This document shows positions 51,432 to 61,418 of a stretch of 64,000 nucleotides of DNA, piece by piece. This DNA comes from Pumilibacter muris. Its GTDB lineage: Bacteria > Bacillota > Clostridia > Christensenellales > Pumilibacteraceae. The position numbers were made by a program, and so were the translations under genes. Position 1 is the first letter of the stretch. Each line of letters opens with the position of its first letter. The DNA lies in assembly GCF_943193045.1 (NCBI RefSeq), contig NZ_CALPCN010000008.1, positions 16,377 to 80,376 on the forward strand, given 5' to 3'. The notes under the pieces are model-generated. The model saw nothing but the letters and a program-made list of their open reading frames with translations. It made no database searches and was not told the origin of the DNA.

Positions 51432-52661
51432 CTAACGTTCTGTGTCGGCGGCGTCGCCGTCGGGTAAAACGATTTCCGCGTCTGAAACTTCGTCGCTTTC
51501 ATAACCGCTCGGCGTAGGCTTTACAACGGTTTGAGTTTCGCGCGCGAGCCATTCGTATTGCTCCGACGCGGACGCGGGTTGTTCGTCTTGCAAAGTTTTA
51601 GCCCCGCCTTCGTCCTGCGGTTCGTTTTCGGAAGTAAGCTCGGAACTGTCGTTCGATTGCGGCGGCGGCTCGTCAGGCACGTCCGCCTCGTTTTCGTAAG
51701 TTTTAACTTTGCGAGCGGATTCTCCCGGCTCGGTATACGAAGTAAATTTTGCAACGGGCTCCGCTTTTTCGGCGGAATCGAACAAATTCAACAAGTCGCT
51801 GTCAAGCCCTTGCGATTTCAAAGTGTTTACGCTCGCTTTTTTAATGAACACGCCTTTCACGCGGTTGTCGAGCGCGGATGGTTCAAGCGCTATATCACGG
51901 AACAATTCGTTGTTCGCCATTATCGAACCGAGAGTGAACACTGGCGCAAGCGCGACAAAAGCGGCGAGCGCAACCAACGCCCAAATAATTGCCACAAGTT
52001 TGCCTATATTGCCTCCGAACAGCGAAAGCAACATAAACGTAAACATAGACGCGGCGCCCAAATAAGCGACTATCACAACGTAAGGCACGCACACGTTTAA
52101 AAAGCATGTGAGCTTGCCTCCTCTGCGCATAGTTTCAACCGCAGCCGTAAGCGTTGCCGTTGCGCCCGTTTTTTCGGAATTCGAATCGAGAAGATACGAC
52201 GTTGGCGCAAACAACAACACAAGAGCGAAAGAATATATAACAATAGCAACGGCGGCGGGCGCCGCAAAAACAACCGCGAGCAAAACAGGTTCGCGCATTT
52301 TCGCCGCCGTTCCTATTACCGCACCCAAAAAGCCGAGCGCTACGCCTACTGCGGCAATCACTAAAAGCCCTCCGAGAAAAATCAATCCTTTCAGCGCCAT
52401 AGTTAGCAATACGGTGCCGAAAGAGCGCCAACTTTCCACTCCGCCGAAAGAACGTATTACCGAAATTTCGCCGTCGGTTTTCGCAATTTTCGCCATGCGA
52501 ACCGACGCGACGGGAAAAATAGCGTTCAAAAACGGAACAAAAGTTCCTATAAGCTTAGCAAAGAACCAAACGTAATAGCGGAATATATTGCCGCCTTTCA
52601 ACACCGTTTTAGCCGCCGCTTTAATATTTTTTGCAAAATAGTATCCGAAACCGCGATTCAT
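51432..52661 (-). CDS. multi-pass membrane protein with acidic cytoplasmic tail, function unknown
   Basis: This 409-residue protein has about six membrane helices within residues 28-260, several glycine- and alanine-rich. A soluble C-terminal part (about 265-409) is strongly acidic and rich in Pro, Ser and Glu, probably disordered and cytoplasmic. That layout resembles the YesL-like gene at 8.6-9.9 kb, but the sequences are not evidently related. The ATG has GGAGGG upstream. It follows the 2,877-residue MBG gene by 76 bases in the same operon. A role in export or organisation of the MBG proteins is possible but not shown. Confidence 0.7.
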   Translation of the reverse strand: MNRGFGYYFAKNIKAAAKTVLKGGNIFRYYVWFFAKLIGTFVPFLNAIFPVASVRMAKIAKTDGEISVIRSFGGVESWRSFGTVLLTMALKGLIFLGGLLVIAAVGVALGFLGAVIGTAAKMREPVLLAVVFAAPAAVAIVIYSFALVLLFAPTSYLLDSNSEKTGATATLTAAVETMRRGGKLTCFLNVCVPYVVIVAYLGAASMFTFMLLSLFGGNIGKLVAIIWALVALAAFVALAPVFTLGSIMANNELFRDIALEPSALDNRVKGVFIKKASVNTLKSQGLDSDLLNLFDSAEKAEPVAKFTSYTEPGESARKVKTYENEADVPDEPPPQSNDSSELTSENEPQDEGGAKTLQDEQPASASEQYEWLARETQTVVKPTPSGYESDEVSDAEIVLPDGDAADTER

Positions 52662-52737
52662 TTGCAGCCCTCCGTTTTTCCGTTACGCTTTTCCCGCACG
52701 TTTTCTTTCATAATTTTTTCCTTTTTTCCGTTTGTTT

Positions 52738-55700
52738 TCATAGCGCGCCCGTTTCCGTTTTAACGTTGAAATATCTTGCGTCCGCCTCTATTTCCTTTCC
52801 CGACGAAAGCCTGAATATTTTGTGGCTCAATACTCCGCCCGCGTTAATTATGCGCAACGTATATTTTGTTGTGAGCGCGCATTCGTAAGTTATAACGTTG
52901 TCGGCGCTCGACACAACTTGCAAAGACAGTTTAGTAAGTCCGTCGTTTCGCATAACGCTGGCGCCAACGTTGCCGCTTTCGTCAATAGAAATGTTCACAT
53001 CCGCCGCAACAACGGTAACATACGAATTTTCGTTATACGTCGTTTTAACGCTATACGCCTTTATTTCTTTTTCCACTCCGTCTATTTCTTCGTAAGCTTT
53101 TAATGTGAGCCAGCCGTTGTAGGGATAAGGGTCGGCGGAAACGTAAGCTCTCGTTACTTTCAAATAGTGTTCGGGTCTTAAAAGTCCCGCGCCCACAAAT
53201 TCAAATTTTAAAGCGTCGTTTTCTCCTACGTCGCCGTTTCCGTAATAGCGCTTGTCGGGGTCGAACGGTATTTCGTGTCTGTCGCCGTCGTACACATAAG
53301 TGTTCTTTTCGGGCGCAATCAACAACACGGTAACGGTTTGTAATTTAAATTGCAACGTTGCTCTAAAATCGTATTTGCCCGCATACGGAGTTTTATATTC
53401 GTCGTAGGTAAGATACGCTTCGTAATTGCGCGAAACGTCCGAATCGTCGGCGTTCCACGAATTTTCGCTCTCTATGCGTCCTTTCAATATAGTAACGTTA
53501 CTGTAAGAACGGCGCGTCGCGTCGAGAACGTCGCTAAACTCTTCCGCTATATATTTGTGCCCGCTTATAACACTCCCGTAAAACACGTCCACTTCTTTAT
53601 CGGCCTCTATTATGTCGGTGCCGTCGTAAACAACAGTCTTACTCTTAGGTCGAACGTAAATAACGCGCTTATGAATCGTTTTTTCGAACATATAGCTGCC
53701 GTCGCTTTGAGGCGGCGTAACTATATTCAATTCGGCAAGCACTTCGGGTGCAATAGCGCGTCCGTTTTCAAGCAAAGTAACGTTCTTATAATAAATTCGA
53801 TAGTTGCCCGCGTTTTCAATCTTTTCAACGTGCGTCCACCCGATTTCGGTTTCGTAAAGTATTTCCGCAATATCGGCTCTAAAAGTTATATGTTTGTTGG
53901 GCAACGCGTTTGTTTGAGTTCCTCTTACTCTCCATTCGTATGTTTGCCCGCCTCTTTCGTGTATTGCTCCGTCGTAAATTATGTCGGCACCGTATTCGGG
54001 ATAAAGTTTTAAGTCGCCCGTAACTTCCAAACTGCCGTAAGACACTTGCGGAGACGCCAACAACTCTTCCAAATTGTAGTTCGAACTTACGTCGGCGCCC
54101 GTTTCGTCACAAATTATAAATCCGAGAATATTTTTAACTTTTCCCTCGTGAGGATATGTCACGCTCGGATAAGACGAAATTTTAAAATCATGGTTTGCGG
54201 GGAAATCGGAAGGAAGCACTTTTGTAAAACTCGTTGAGAAAAGCGGCGTTCCGTCATAAAGCCGGCTTTCGTTGTAAGAAGATATGGCTGTATATCTTCC
54301 GTCCGCCATGAGGTTATATTTATCGATTGTAAAATTAAACGTAAAAAGTTCGTCTTCCGATATATAATAGTTGGGATTGTTTTTTATGCCGTCGAACTCT
54401 ATTTCCGATTTATAAACGGATAAAACAAACTCTCCCGCATCGATAAAATCAAAATCAACGCCGCCGCTATACACACGCCATTTAAACGACTTTATTACGT
54501 TTTCGAGCGGCTCGGAATCGGGAGCGCACGAGAACACCTCGCCCAACATAAGCGGTTGAGGTTCTCCGTTATATTCGCGTTCGTCCTGACGAACGTTGAG
54601 CACAAGCAGTTTGGGCGAAATCACAACGGGTGCGGGGCGTATATATTTTAAAACGTAGTTCGCGGGGCGTATGTTTTGTCCGCTTTCGGATTTTATTGCG
54701 GCGCGCAAAATTTTGTATTCATAAGTTCCCGCGTTAACCATTTCAGTCCATTTCAACACGGTTTTATCGAGCGAATGTCCGTCTACAAACCCCTCCACGT
54801 CGTAATCGTCGTCGCCGATTACAAACGGCTTTCCGTCGTACTCTTTTTCATACGAGTCGAAAGAGAACGTGAACGTGAGCGTGCGCGGGGTTATTGTAAG
54901 CGTACCCGGCGAACATTTTAACGAATAGTTATGCGTGCAATCTATTTCGCCGTTGAAAATCCGTATGCTTTGAGAATTGCTGTAAACTCCCGCATCGGTC
55001 TTGCCGAACTCGCCGCTAAGCTCTAAGCGGTGCCCCATGCTTTCTATAAATGCTCTGCCCGCTTCGTCAACGTTTTCGGCGGGAATTATAGAGGGAACAA
55101 AAATTTGCTCTCCGTTGTATTCTGCGGTAAAGCTCGAATTTTTAACGCGAACGACACGCGCGGCTATATTATATCTGCCTTGCAAAACAGTGATTTCGTA
55201 GTCGGGATTATTTGCGGCGGCATAGTCGGCGTCCAAATCCACAAAATAGTAAGCGGATTCGGTTACGCTTTCCTCACCCGAAATCGTAACCGCGCCCGAA
55301 GCGTAATTTATAACACCTCTGAACGTGCCTTGCAAATCGAGCGAGTCGCCCGAAATAACCGAACCTATTGTGGCGATATAACTCAATCCGTTATAGCCGC
55401 GCCACTCGCCGAAGCGAACGGCAACTCCGTCGTAAGACTTGCTGCCGTCGGCGGGCTTAACCGTTATGGCTCGCTTATTAACGGTAAGACTGCCGTCCGT
55501 AAAATCGGAAACGTTATATTCGTAGTTTGAAAGCACGTCAACGTCGGTAGCGTTTTCGAATCCCTCAATGCGAACAATATAACTTCCCGCATGCACGGGC
55601 GCCGAAATTCTATTTCCCTGCAAATCGAAATACGCGTATACGGGGCGAATAAGTTCAAAGTCGCTATTCAAAAATCCGAGCTCGTTTTCATCTTTAACCG

Positions 55701-58700
55701 ACGCGGTTAAATAAGCGCCCAAATCCGCTCTATGCTCTTTACCGTTGTATTCCGCCGCAAAGATAGGCGCGAACGCAACTATACCGCGTTTCTCTCTTTC
55801 AAATCTGCCGCTCTCTTCGCAAATCAAACTGTAATTCTCCATTCGTCCGTTTCCGCCGGAAATCAAACAGTATTCGGAGTTTAGGTAAATATTATAAACG
55901 CCCGCAGTCGCCCCTAAAAAGCGCTCGCCGTTCTCGTCTGCAAAAGAATCTATTGCAAGGCTTTCCCCATCCACAAATTGCTTGTCGGGGTTTGTTTTCG
56001 ATTCTCCGTAGTATTCATAGTAATTTGTATAATCGCCGACGCCGTAACTCGTAAACACATCTTTCGGTTTAACGTACACCGTGCGCGGAATAACCTTTAA
56101 AATTCCGCTTATATAAAATATAAGGTAATTGCGGGTAAAATCTTCGTTTTCTTCATTTTCGACTCGTAGCCATAATACGTTATCGATAGAATCCGCGTTT
56201 GTAAGCGAAGAGATTTCCGTATTTGACAAAATCAGCTTATGCCCGTCTAACAAATCGAACGGAGTATTCTCCGAAATGGTCCATTCCGCTTTTTCGAGCG
56301 GAGTGCCGTCGTATACTTTTTCGGCGGAGGCGGTGGAAACTATTATGTTGCGACATTCGATTTCGAGAGTGCCGTAAACATAAATAAGTTCGTAATTTTC
56401 GTTAATCGTATGCCCGTCTATTTCGTTGCTGTATTCCGACACAACCGTGTAATGCCTTACGTTCTCCGCTGTTACGGCGTCTGTAATCGAAGCGACGTTT
56501 TGTGAAACATCGAGCGCCACAGAATGCCCGTCTATCCAATCCGCTCCGTGTTCGCAAAAATACTCGTATTCGTCGCAATCGAGCGGAGTGCCGTCGTATA
56601 CTTTTTTCGCGCTACCCGTTACCACAATAACCGAACGCGGGATAATGTAAAGTCTCCCCTCGCCCGTATTATAGCTCAAAGCGTAGTTTTCTTCTATTCT
56701 GTGTGCGCCGACATACAAATTACCGTTTTGGTCGGCAACCGAAAACTCGGTAAGAATCAACTCGCCCGATTCCCACACGTTAGTAATAGAAGTTATTCCG
56801 CTTACGGCTACAAATTTGTGCGCTTCAAGCAACCTATCGCCGTAAGCTTCGTCTCCGAGCAAAGCGGCGCCGTCATATTCCTTTTCTTTATCCCAACGGC
56901 TAACCAAAACTGTACGCGGCGTGATTTCAAGCCTACCCGCGATAATTTCTATAATTTTATAGTTGCTCGTAACGTCTTTGTGATTTACAATATCGTCGGT
57001 AATGTCGTCGTCCCAAACGCCTATATCGTCGTCGTTCCAAACAAGATTGTCTTTGTCTATAATGCGGTAGTCGTATATATTCCGCTCAACGGAATCCCAC
57101 ACGTTGGTAACATACGTTATGTCGCCTATGCTTTCGGTTTCATGACCGTCCGCAAGCGCAAACAATCCATCCTCTATATAGCTTACGGCGCCGAATTCGT
57201 CTTTCTCCGCTCGAACGTGAACCGCTCTGCCCTTATCGTAATAATAACTGTTGCCGTCGTATTCTTTGCTAATATCGTCGATATAAATTTTAATGAGGCG
57301 CGGCGTTACGGTAAGCGTGCCGAATTCGCGTTTTATTTCGTAGCTGTCGGTTACATCCTCAATAAATCCATTGTAAAAATAGCTGTAAATAACAACTTGA
57401 CTGTCGTTTGTAACAGTCCCTACGTCTAAAATATTTTTTTGACCTTCGACTTTTACGGAAAGCGTATGTCTGCGATTTTGAACAAGTCCTATGTCAGAAC
57501 CTTGATTGTCGGTATGCACCGCCGTTTTTTCGTCGTCAACATAACCATACAACAGCATTCCGTCGTACTCTTTTTCAACGCTTTGCATAACAACGGTTAT
57601 GCGGCGTTTCGTTACCGTAAGAGTTCCGTAAGAATAACTAACGGCATAATCGCGGGTAACGTCCGTTATTCCGTCGAGCGAAGACTCGGCAAACACGAAG
57701 TATTCCAAAACGTTCATTTCGCTTCCCGCAAAGCGTATTTTGGTTAGCGTGCTCTCGTCCGCCTCCAAACGGTGAGACGAAAGCAACCCGACTTTTTGTT
57801 CTTCGTCGAACAAAGTATAATCGGCGGGAACGCCGCTATATAGCTCTTCGTCGTTATACACTCGGCTCGAAGTTGCGGTAGTAACGCTGACGGGGCGCGG
57901 AGTTATTGTGAGCACTCCGTATTCGTAAGCTATTTCGTAATTGCCGCTCACGGGAGTGCTGCCGAACATAACGCGATAAACGAGTTCGTTTTCGCGTCCT
58001 TCCTCGCTTCCCGTAGATTGCCAAGTGTGCAAAATGCGCGTAATGCTATTTTCGTCCAATTCGAGCTCGTGCCCCGTTACAAGCGCAATATCGCCGCCGT
58101 CCGAAGCTATATGCGTCACGCTCTCAAAACTCGGGCAAGCCAGCCAATCGCCGTCATACACCTTTTCGGCGCTACCCGTGCGAATAAGTATTCTGCGAGG
58201 CTTAACCGTGAGCGTGCCCGCGATTACCGACGTAACCTCGTAGTTGTGCGTTTCCGTTCCGTCGGCGTTAAACACTTTATAGTCGGACGGCGCGTAGTCG
58301 TTCGGTTTGGTGCCTACATCGGTTATCCCTATAACTTTACCCGAACACACATAAGCGTATTCGCCGTCGGTAACGAAACCGCCCGAATAAACGTTGCTTC
58401 TGCATTCCGACGCGCGCAAATTGCTGTGCTCGACGCCGTCGTATTCGAACGTTTGGCTATCGGATATAATGGTTATCTGCTGCGGAACAACCGTAAGAGT
58501 GCCGTACTTATACGTTATATCGTAGTTGGCGGTAACGTCTTGATTTTCGGCGTCCCAAATAAAGTAGGCAACCTTATTTTCGATAGAGCCGACGTTCGTT
58601 ATACCAACCGTATTGTTCTCGTCGGGTTTCAAAATGTGCCTACTAACAAGCCCGCCGTCGGCAATGCCGTTAGGCGACGTAACGCTATAATTCGAATCAT

Positions 58701-61371
58701 ACGACGACCATTCCTCGCCGTTATAAACGCAATTTCTGTTTATCGTAGTTATTATAACGGGACGCTTGCTAACAATTAACTTGCCGTATTCGTAAGTAAT
58801 ATTATAGCTTGAAGTAACGGGCTCTCCCGCCGCGTTGAAAATTTCGAATTGCGTGTCGTTATCCACTCCGTCGGGCGAAGTAACGTTCAGAATTTTTCTT
58901 ACCGTTTCTTCGTCGGCGGCGGCGCTATCGCCTTTTGCAAGCCCGTCGCCAGTAATTTTCTCGTATTCTTTAACGTAAAATTCGGCGCCGAAATACACAT
59001 GTCTGCCGCTTCCCGTCTTTATAACCACAGAACGTTCGGTCACGGTAAGCGTGCCGTAAGTATAGTTTATTTCGTAGTTGTCGCAATCCGAACCGTCGGC
59101 GCGCAAAACCTTAACGAACAGAACGTTGCTTACGTTCCCCTTTTGAGTGAGCTTTGCGAATTCGTCGCTACGCGAACTGTCGAGCACAACAGTGTCGCCC
59201 ATTTTATCTATAATCGAATCGGAAAATCCGAACTCATGGTTAAAGAGCGGTTCGCCGTTATACGTTTCCGTTTTCGACAAAGTGACAACGGTAAACGAAT
59301 GTTTTGTTACGGTTAACGTTCCTGCCTTAACGCTTAGAATGTTGTAGTTGTTCGAAACGTCGTTGCCGTCAGCGTCGTATATCTTGTAGTCGAGCGCGGA
59401 ATATGTATTGTTATATTGCTCGGTGTCTGCAACGTTGCGCACATATATTATTTTACTTTCGTCATGAACTTTCGCATAATCGGCGCCCGCCAACCCGAAC
59501 TCGTTGCCATCTATGTGCTTAGACGACGACGCAATAACCGCAGAATGTTTTTCGCCGTCATATTCGAAAATTTCGCTTGCCGCAGTAAGCATTATTCTAC
59601 GCGGAGTAACTATAAGTTCGCCCGCGATTACGTTTATAATTTCGTAATTCTCGCTAACGCTGCCGTCTGCGTTAAAAACGGTGTAATCGGCGGGAAGATA
59701 TGCGTTAGCCTTTCCGCTGTCGCTCACGTTGCGAACTTTAACAACTTTGTTTTTATCGGTAACGGCAGCGCTCTCTCCGCCCACAAATCCGACTTTTCCG
59801 CGAGCGGTCAAATAGTATTCGGCTTCAAACGTGAGCGTGGCGGAATGTTCTTCACCGTCGTATTCAAAACTTGCAAGCGGTGCCGCAAGAATTATTTTGC
59901 GCGGAGTAACGGTTAAAGTTCCCGCAATCACTTCTACTATTTCGTAATTTTGATTTTCGCTGCCGTCGGCGTTAAACACAGTGTAGTCGACGGGAGCGTA
60001 ATTATTTGCCACCTCGCCCGCGTCAACTATTCCTATAATTTTGCCGAAGTTCGTAACGGAAGCGTATTCGCCCGCGTTTATAAAGCCCGCGCCTCCGTTC
60101 GCGCCAGCTGCATACGCCGCAAACAAATTGCTCTTTATCTCTCCGTCGTACTCAAACGTTTCGCTTGCCGCAGTAAGCACTATTTTGCGCGGAATAATTT
60201 TTAACGTGCCGTATTCGTACTTTATGTCGTAGTTTTCGCTGACGTCGTCCGCGCCGTCAAACACAACGAATTCATAAGCGTTTTCAACGGCGTCGCCCGC
60301 GTAAGTAACCGAAACTTTTCCCGCGTCGGCATACGCGAGCGTATGCCCTTCCGCAAGATTATAAGCTCTTTCGCCGCTGCGCAAAGAAAGTTCGGTTCCG
60401 TCGTATTCCTTTTCGGCGCTCATTGTTTGCACCGTAATCGCGCGTCGTTTCACCTCGAACTCGAACGGCTCGAACGATCTTTCCGAAAAATTATAACGCA
60501 AAGTCACGTTTTCGGCTCCGTGATTTATACGCACGGAATCGGGCACGATTTCCGCCGTATACTTTCCCGCGAGAACGGGCGCTTGAACGGCGTTGCCGTT
60601 TTTGTCGCGTATAACGGTATTAAATTCTATTTTATCGGTGCCAAGCTCATATTGCGTATCCGAACTTACGGCATTTGCAAACCGCTGCTCTTTGCCGTTA
60701 TAAATCAATTCGGGAATAGCCACAGATAACGTTATGTCTTTATTTAGCAACCGCACGGCTTTTTGCGACGACGAAATAACATAACAGTTAGTAACGTCAA
60801 CACCTGCGGAGTTTGAAATACGCACCGAATCGAGTTCCACTTGCACTGCGGTGTTTTCGCTTTCGAACCCGTCGAATTCGTAATTCAATTCCGATTCCGA
60901 AACTCTATCGGTACCTACAAGCGGAAACTCTATGTCTTCGGGCTTGCTTCCGTAAACGATTTCGTCGTCGAGAATTGCAAAAGTTACGGGACGGGGCAAA
61001 ATTTCAAATTCCACCTCGTTGCCGCGCTTGTTTTTAAATCCGCCGCGAGTTACCGCGCGCACTTTGTATTTTCCCGCAAGCGTGGGTTTTTCGGTGCTCC
61101 AAGCGCTTTCGCCTTCGCGCAAATATTCGTACGAACGAATCTTTGCGAAAAGCGCTTTCGCCTCTTTTATTTCGTAATTTTCACCGTAAATTATGTTTTC
61201 GGTTACAACCGCAACATTCGCAGTTATTGTTCCTTTAACGCACAAAAACGTTGTGAGCGACGCGACAATAAGCGAAAGCACGACAATAATGGGCACTTTA
61301 AATTTGAATATAAAGCGCTTTATTGCCGCAATACGCAGTATTTTGTTTTTATATGCGTCGTAACTGAACAT
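52738..61371 (-). CDS. giant MBG-repeat surface protein, 2,877 residues
   Basis: The protein starts with a basic cytoplasmic stretch (KNKILRIAAIKRFIFKFK) and one hydrophobic segment (about 31-50), then about 28 extracellular repeats of 75-110 residues to the end. Each unit follows the plan EK(E/V)YDG-x-L ... GH ... (I/V)(T/L)NV ... VT-x-NY-x-I-x-Y-x-x-G-x-L-(T/K)-(V/I)-x-x-R. There is no C-terminal membrane helix or LPxTG, so it is either held by the N-terminal anchor or released. Repeats diverge enough that few DNA-level copies are expected. The start ATG has GAGGA upstream. It follows the 835-residue paralogue by 47 bases. Confidence 0.87.
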   Translation of the reverse strand: MFSYDAYKNKILRIAAIKRFIFKFKVPIIVVLSLIVASLTTFLCVKGTITANVAVVTENIIYGENYEIKEAKALFAKIRSYEYLREGESAWSTEKPTLAGKYKVRAVTRGGFKNKRGNEVEFEILPRPVTFAILDDEIVYGSKPEDIEFPLVGTDRVSESELNYEFDGFESENTAVQVELDSVRISNSAGVDVTNCYVISSSQKAVRLLNKDITLSVAIPELIYNGKEQRFANAVSSDTQYELGTDKIEFNTVIRDKNGNAVQAPVLAGKYTAEIVPDSVRINHGAENVTLRYNFSERSFEPFEFEVKRRAITVQTMSAEKEYDGTELSLRSGERAYNLAEGHTLAYADAGKVSVTYAGDAVENAYEFVVFDGADDVSENYDIKYEYGTLKIIPRKIVLTAASETFEYDGEIKSNLFAAYAAGANGGAGFINAGEYASVTNFGKIIGIVDAGEVANNYAPVDYTVFNADGSENQNYEIVEVIAGTLTVTPRKIILAAPLASFEYDGEEHSATLTFEAEYYLTARGKVGFVGGESAAVTDKNKVVKVRNVSDSGKANAYLPADYTVFNADGSVSENYEIINVIAGELIVTPRRIMLTAASEIFEYDGEKHSAVIASSSKHIDGNEFGLAGADYAKVHDESKIIYVRNVADTEQYNNTYSALDYKIYDADGNDVSNNYNILSVKAGTLTVTKHSFTVVTLSKTETYNGEPLFNHEFGFSDSIIDKMGDTVVLDSSRSDEFAKLTQKGNVSNVLFVKVLRADGSDCDNYEINYTYGTLTVTERSVVIKTGSGRHVYFGAEFYVKEYEKITGDGLAKGDSAAADEETVRKILNVTSPDGVDNDTQFEIFNAAGEPVTSSYNITYEYGKLIVSKRPVIITTINRNCVYNGEEWSSYDSNYSVTSPNGIADGGLVSRHILKPDENNTVGITNVGSIENKVAYFIWDAENQDVTANYDITYKYGTLTVVPQQITIISDSQTFEYDGVEHSNLRASECRSNVYSGGFVTDGEYAYVCSGKVIGITDVGTKPNDYAPSDYKVFNADGTETHNYEVTSVIAGTLTVKPRRILIRTGSAEKVYDGDWLACPSFESVTHIASDGGDIALVTGHELELDENSITRILHTWQSTGSEEGRENELVYRVMFGSTPVSGNYEIAYEYGVLTITPRPVSVTTATSSRVYNDEELYSGVPADYTLFDEEQKVGLLSSHRLEADESTLTKIRFAGSEMNVLEYFVFAESSLDGITDVTRDYAVSYSYGTLTVTKRRITVVMQSVEKEYDGMLLYGYVDDEKTAVHTDNQGSDIGLVQNRRHTLSVKVEGQKNILDVGTVTNDSQVVIYSYFYNGFIEDVTDSYEIKREFGTLTVTPRLIKIYIDDISKEYDGNSYYYDKGRAVHVRAEKDEFGAVSYIEDGLFALADGHETESIGDITYVTNVWDSVERNIYDYRIIDKDNLVWNDDDIGVWDDDITDDIVNHKDVTSNYKIIEIIAGRLEITPRTVLVSRWDKEKEYDGAALLGDEAYGDRLLEAHKFVAVSGITSITNVWESGELILTEFSVADQNGNLYVGAHRIEENYALSYNTGEGRLYIIPRSVIVVTGSAKKVYDGTPLDCDEYEYFCEHGADWIDGHSVALDVSQNVASITDAVTAENVRHYTVVSEYSNEIDGHTINENYELIYVYGTLEIECRNIIVSTASAEKVYDGTPLEKAEWTISENTPFDLLDGHKLILSNTEISSLTNADSIDNVLWLRVENEENEDFTRNYLIFYISGILKVIPRTVYVKPKDVFTSYGVGDYTNYYEYYGESKTNPDKQFVDGESLAIDSFADENGERFLGATAGVYNIYLNSEYCLISGGNGRMENYSLICEESGRFEREKRGIVAFAPIFAAEYNGKEHRADLGAYLTASVKDENELGFLNSDFELIRPVYAYFDLQGNRISAPVHAGSYIVRIEGFENATDVDVLSNYEYNVSDFTDGSLTVNKRAITVKPADGSKSYDGVAVRFGEWRGYNGLSYIATIGSVISGDSLDLQGTFRGVINYASGAVTISGEESVTESAYYFVDLDADYAAANNPDYEITVLQGRYNIAARVVRVKNSSFTAEYNGEQIFVPSIIPAENVDEAGRAFIESMGHRLELSGEFGKTDAGVYSNSQSIRIFNGEIDCTHNYSLKCSPGTLTITPRTLTFTFSFDSYEKEYDGKPFVIGDDDYDVEGFVDGHSLDKTVLKWTEMVNAGTYEYKILRAAIKSESGQNIRPANYVLKYIRPAPVVISPKLLVLNVRQDEREYNGEPQPLMLGEVFSCAPDSEPLENVIKSFKWRVYSGGVDFDFIDAGEFVLSVYKSEIEFDGIKNNPNYYISEDELFTFNFTIDKYNLMADGRYTAISSYNESRLYDGTPLFSTSFTKVLPSDFPANHDFKISSYPSVTYPHEGKVKNILGFIICDETGADVSSNYNLEELLASPQVSYGSLEVTGDLKLYPEYGADIIYDGAIHERGGQTYEWRVRGTQTNALPNKHITFRADIAEILYETEIGWTHVEKIENAGNYRIYYKNVTLLENGRAIAPEVLAELNIVTPPQSDGSYMFEKTIHKRVIYVRPKSKTVVYDGTDIIEADKEVDVFYGSVISGHKYIAEEFSDVLDATRRSYSNVTILKGRIESENSWNADDSDVSRNYEAYLTYDEYKTPYAGKYDFRATLQFKLQTVTVLLIAPEKNTYVYDGDRHEIPFDPDKRYYGNGDVGENDALKFEFVGAGLLRPEHYLKVTRAYVSADPYPYNGWLTLKAYEEIDGVEKEIKAYSVKTTYNENSYVTVVAADVNISIDESGNVGASVMRNDGLTKLSLQVVSSADNVITYECALTTKYTLRIINAGGVLSHKIFRLSSGKEIEADARYFNVKTETGAL

Positions 61372-61418
61372 TTTTCCTCGTCTTACTTTTTAACTTTGCC
61401 GAACTCTTTCCGCTTTTT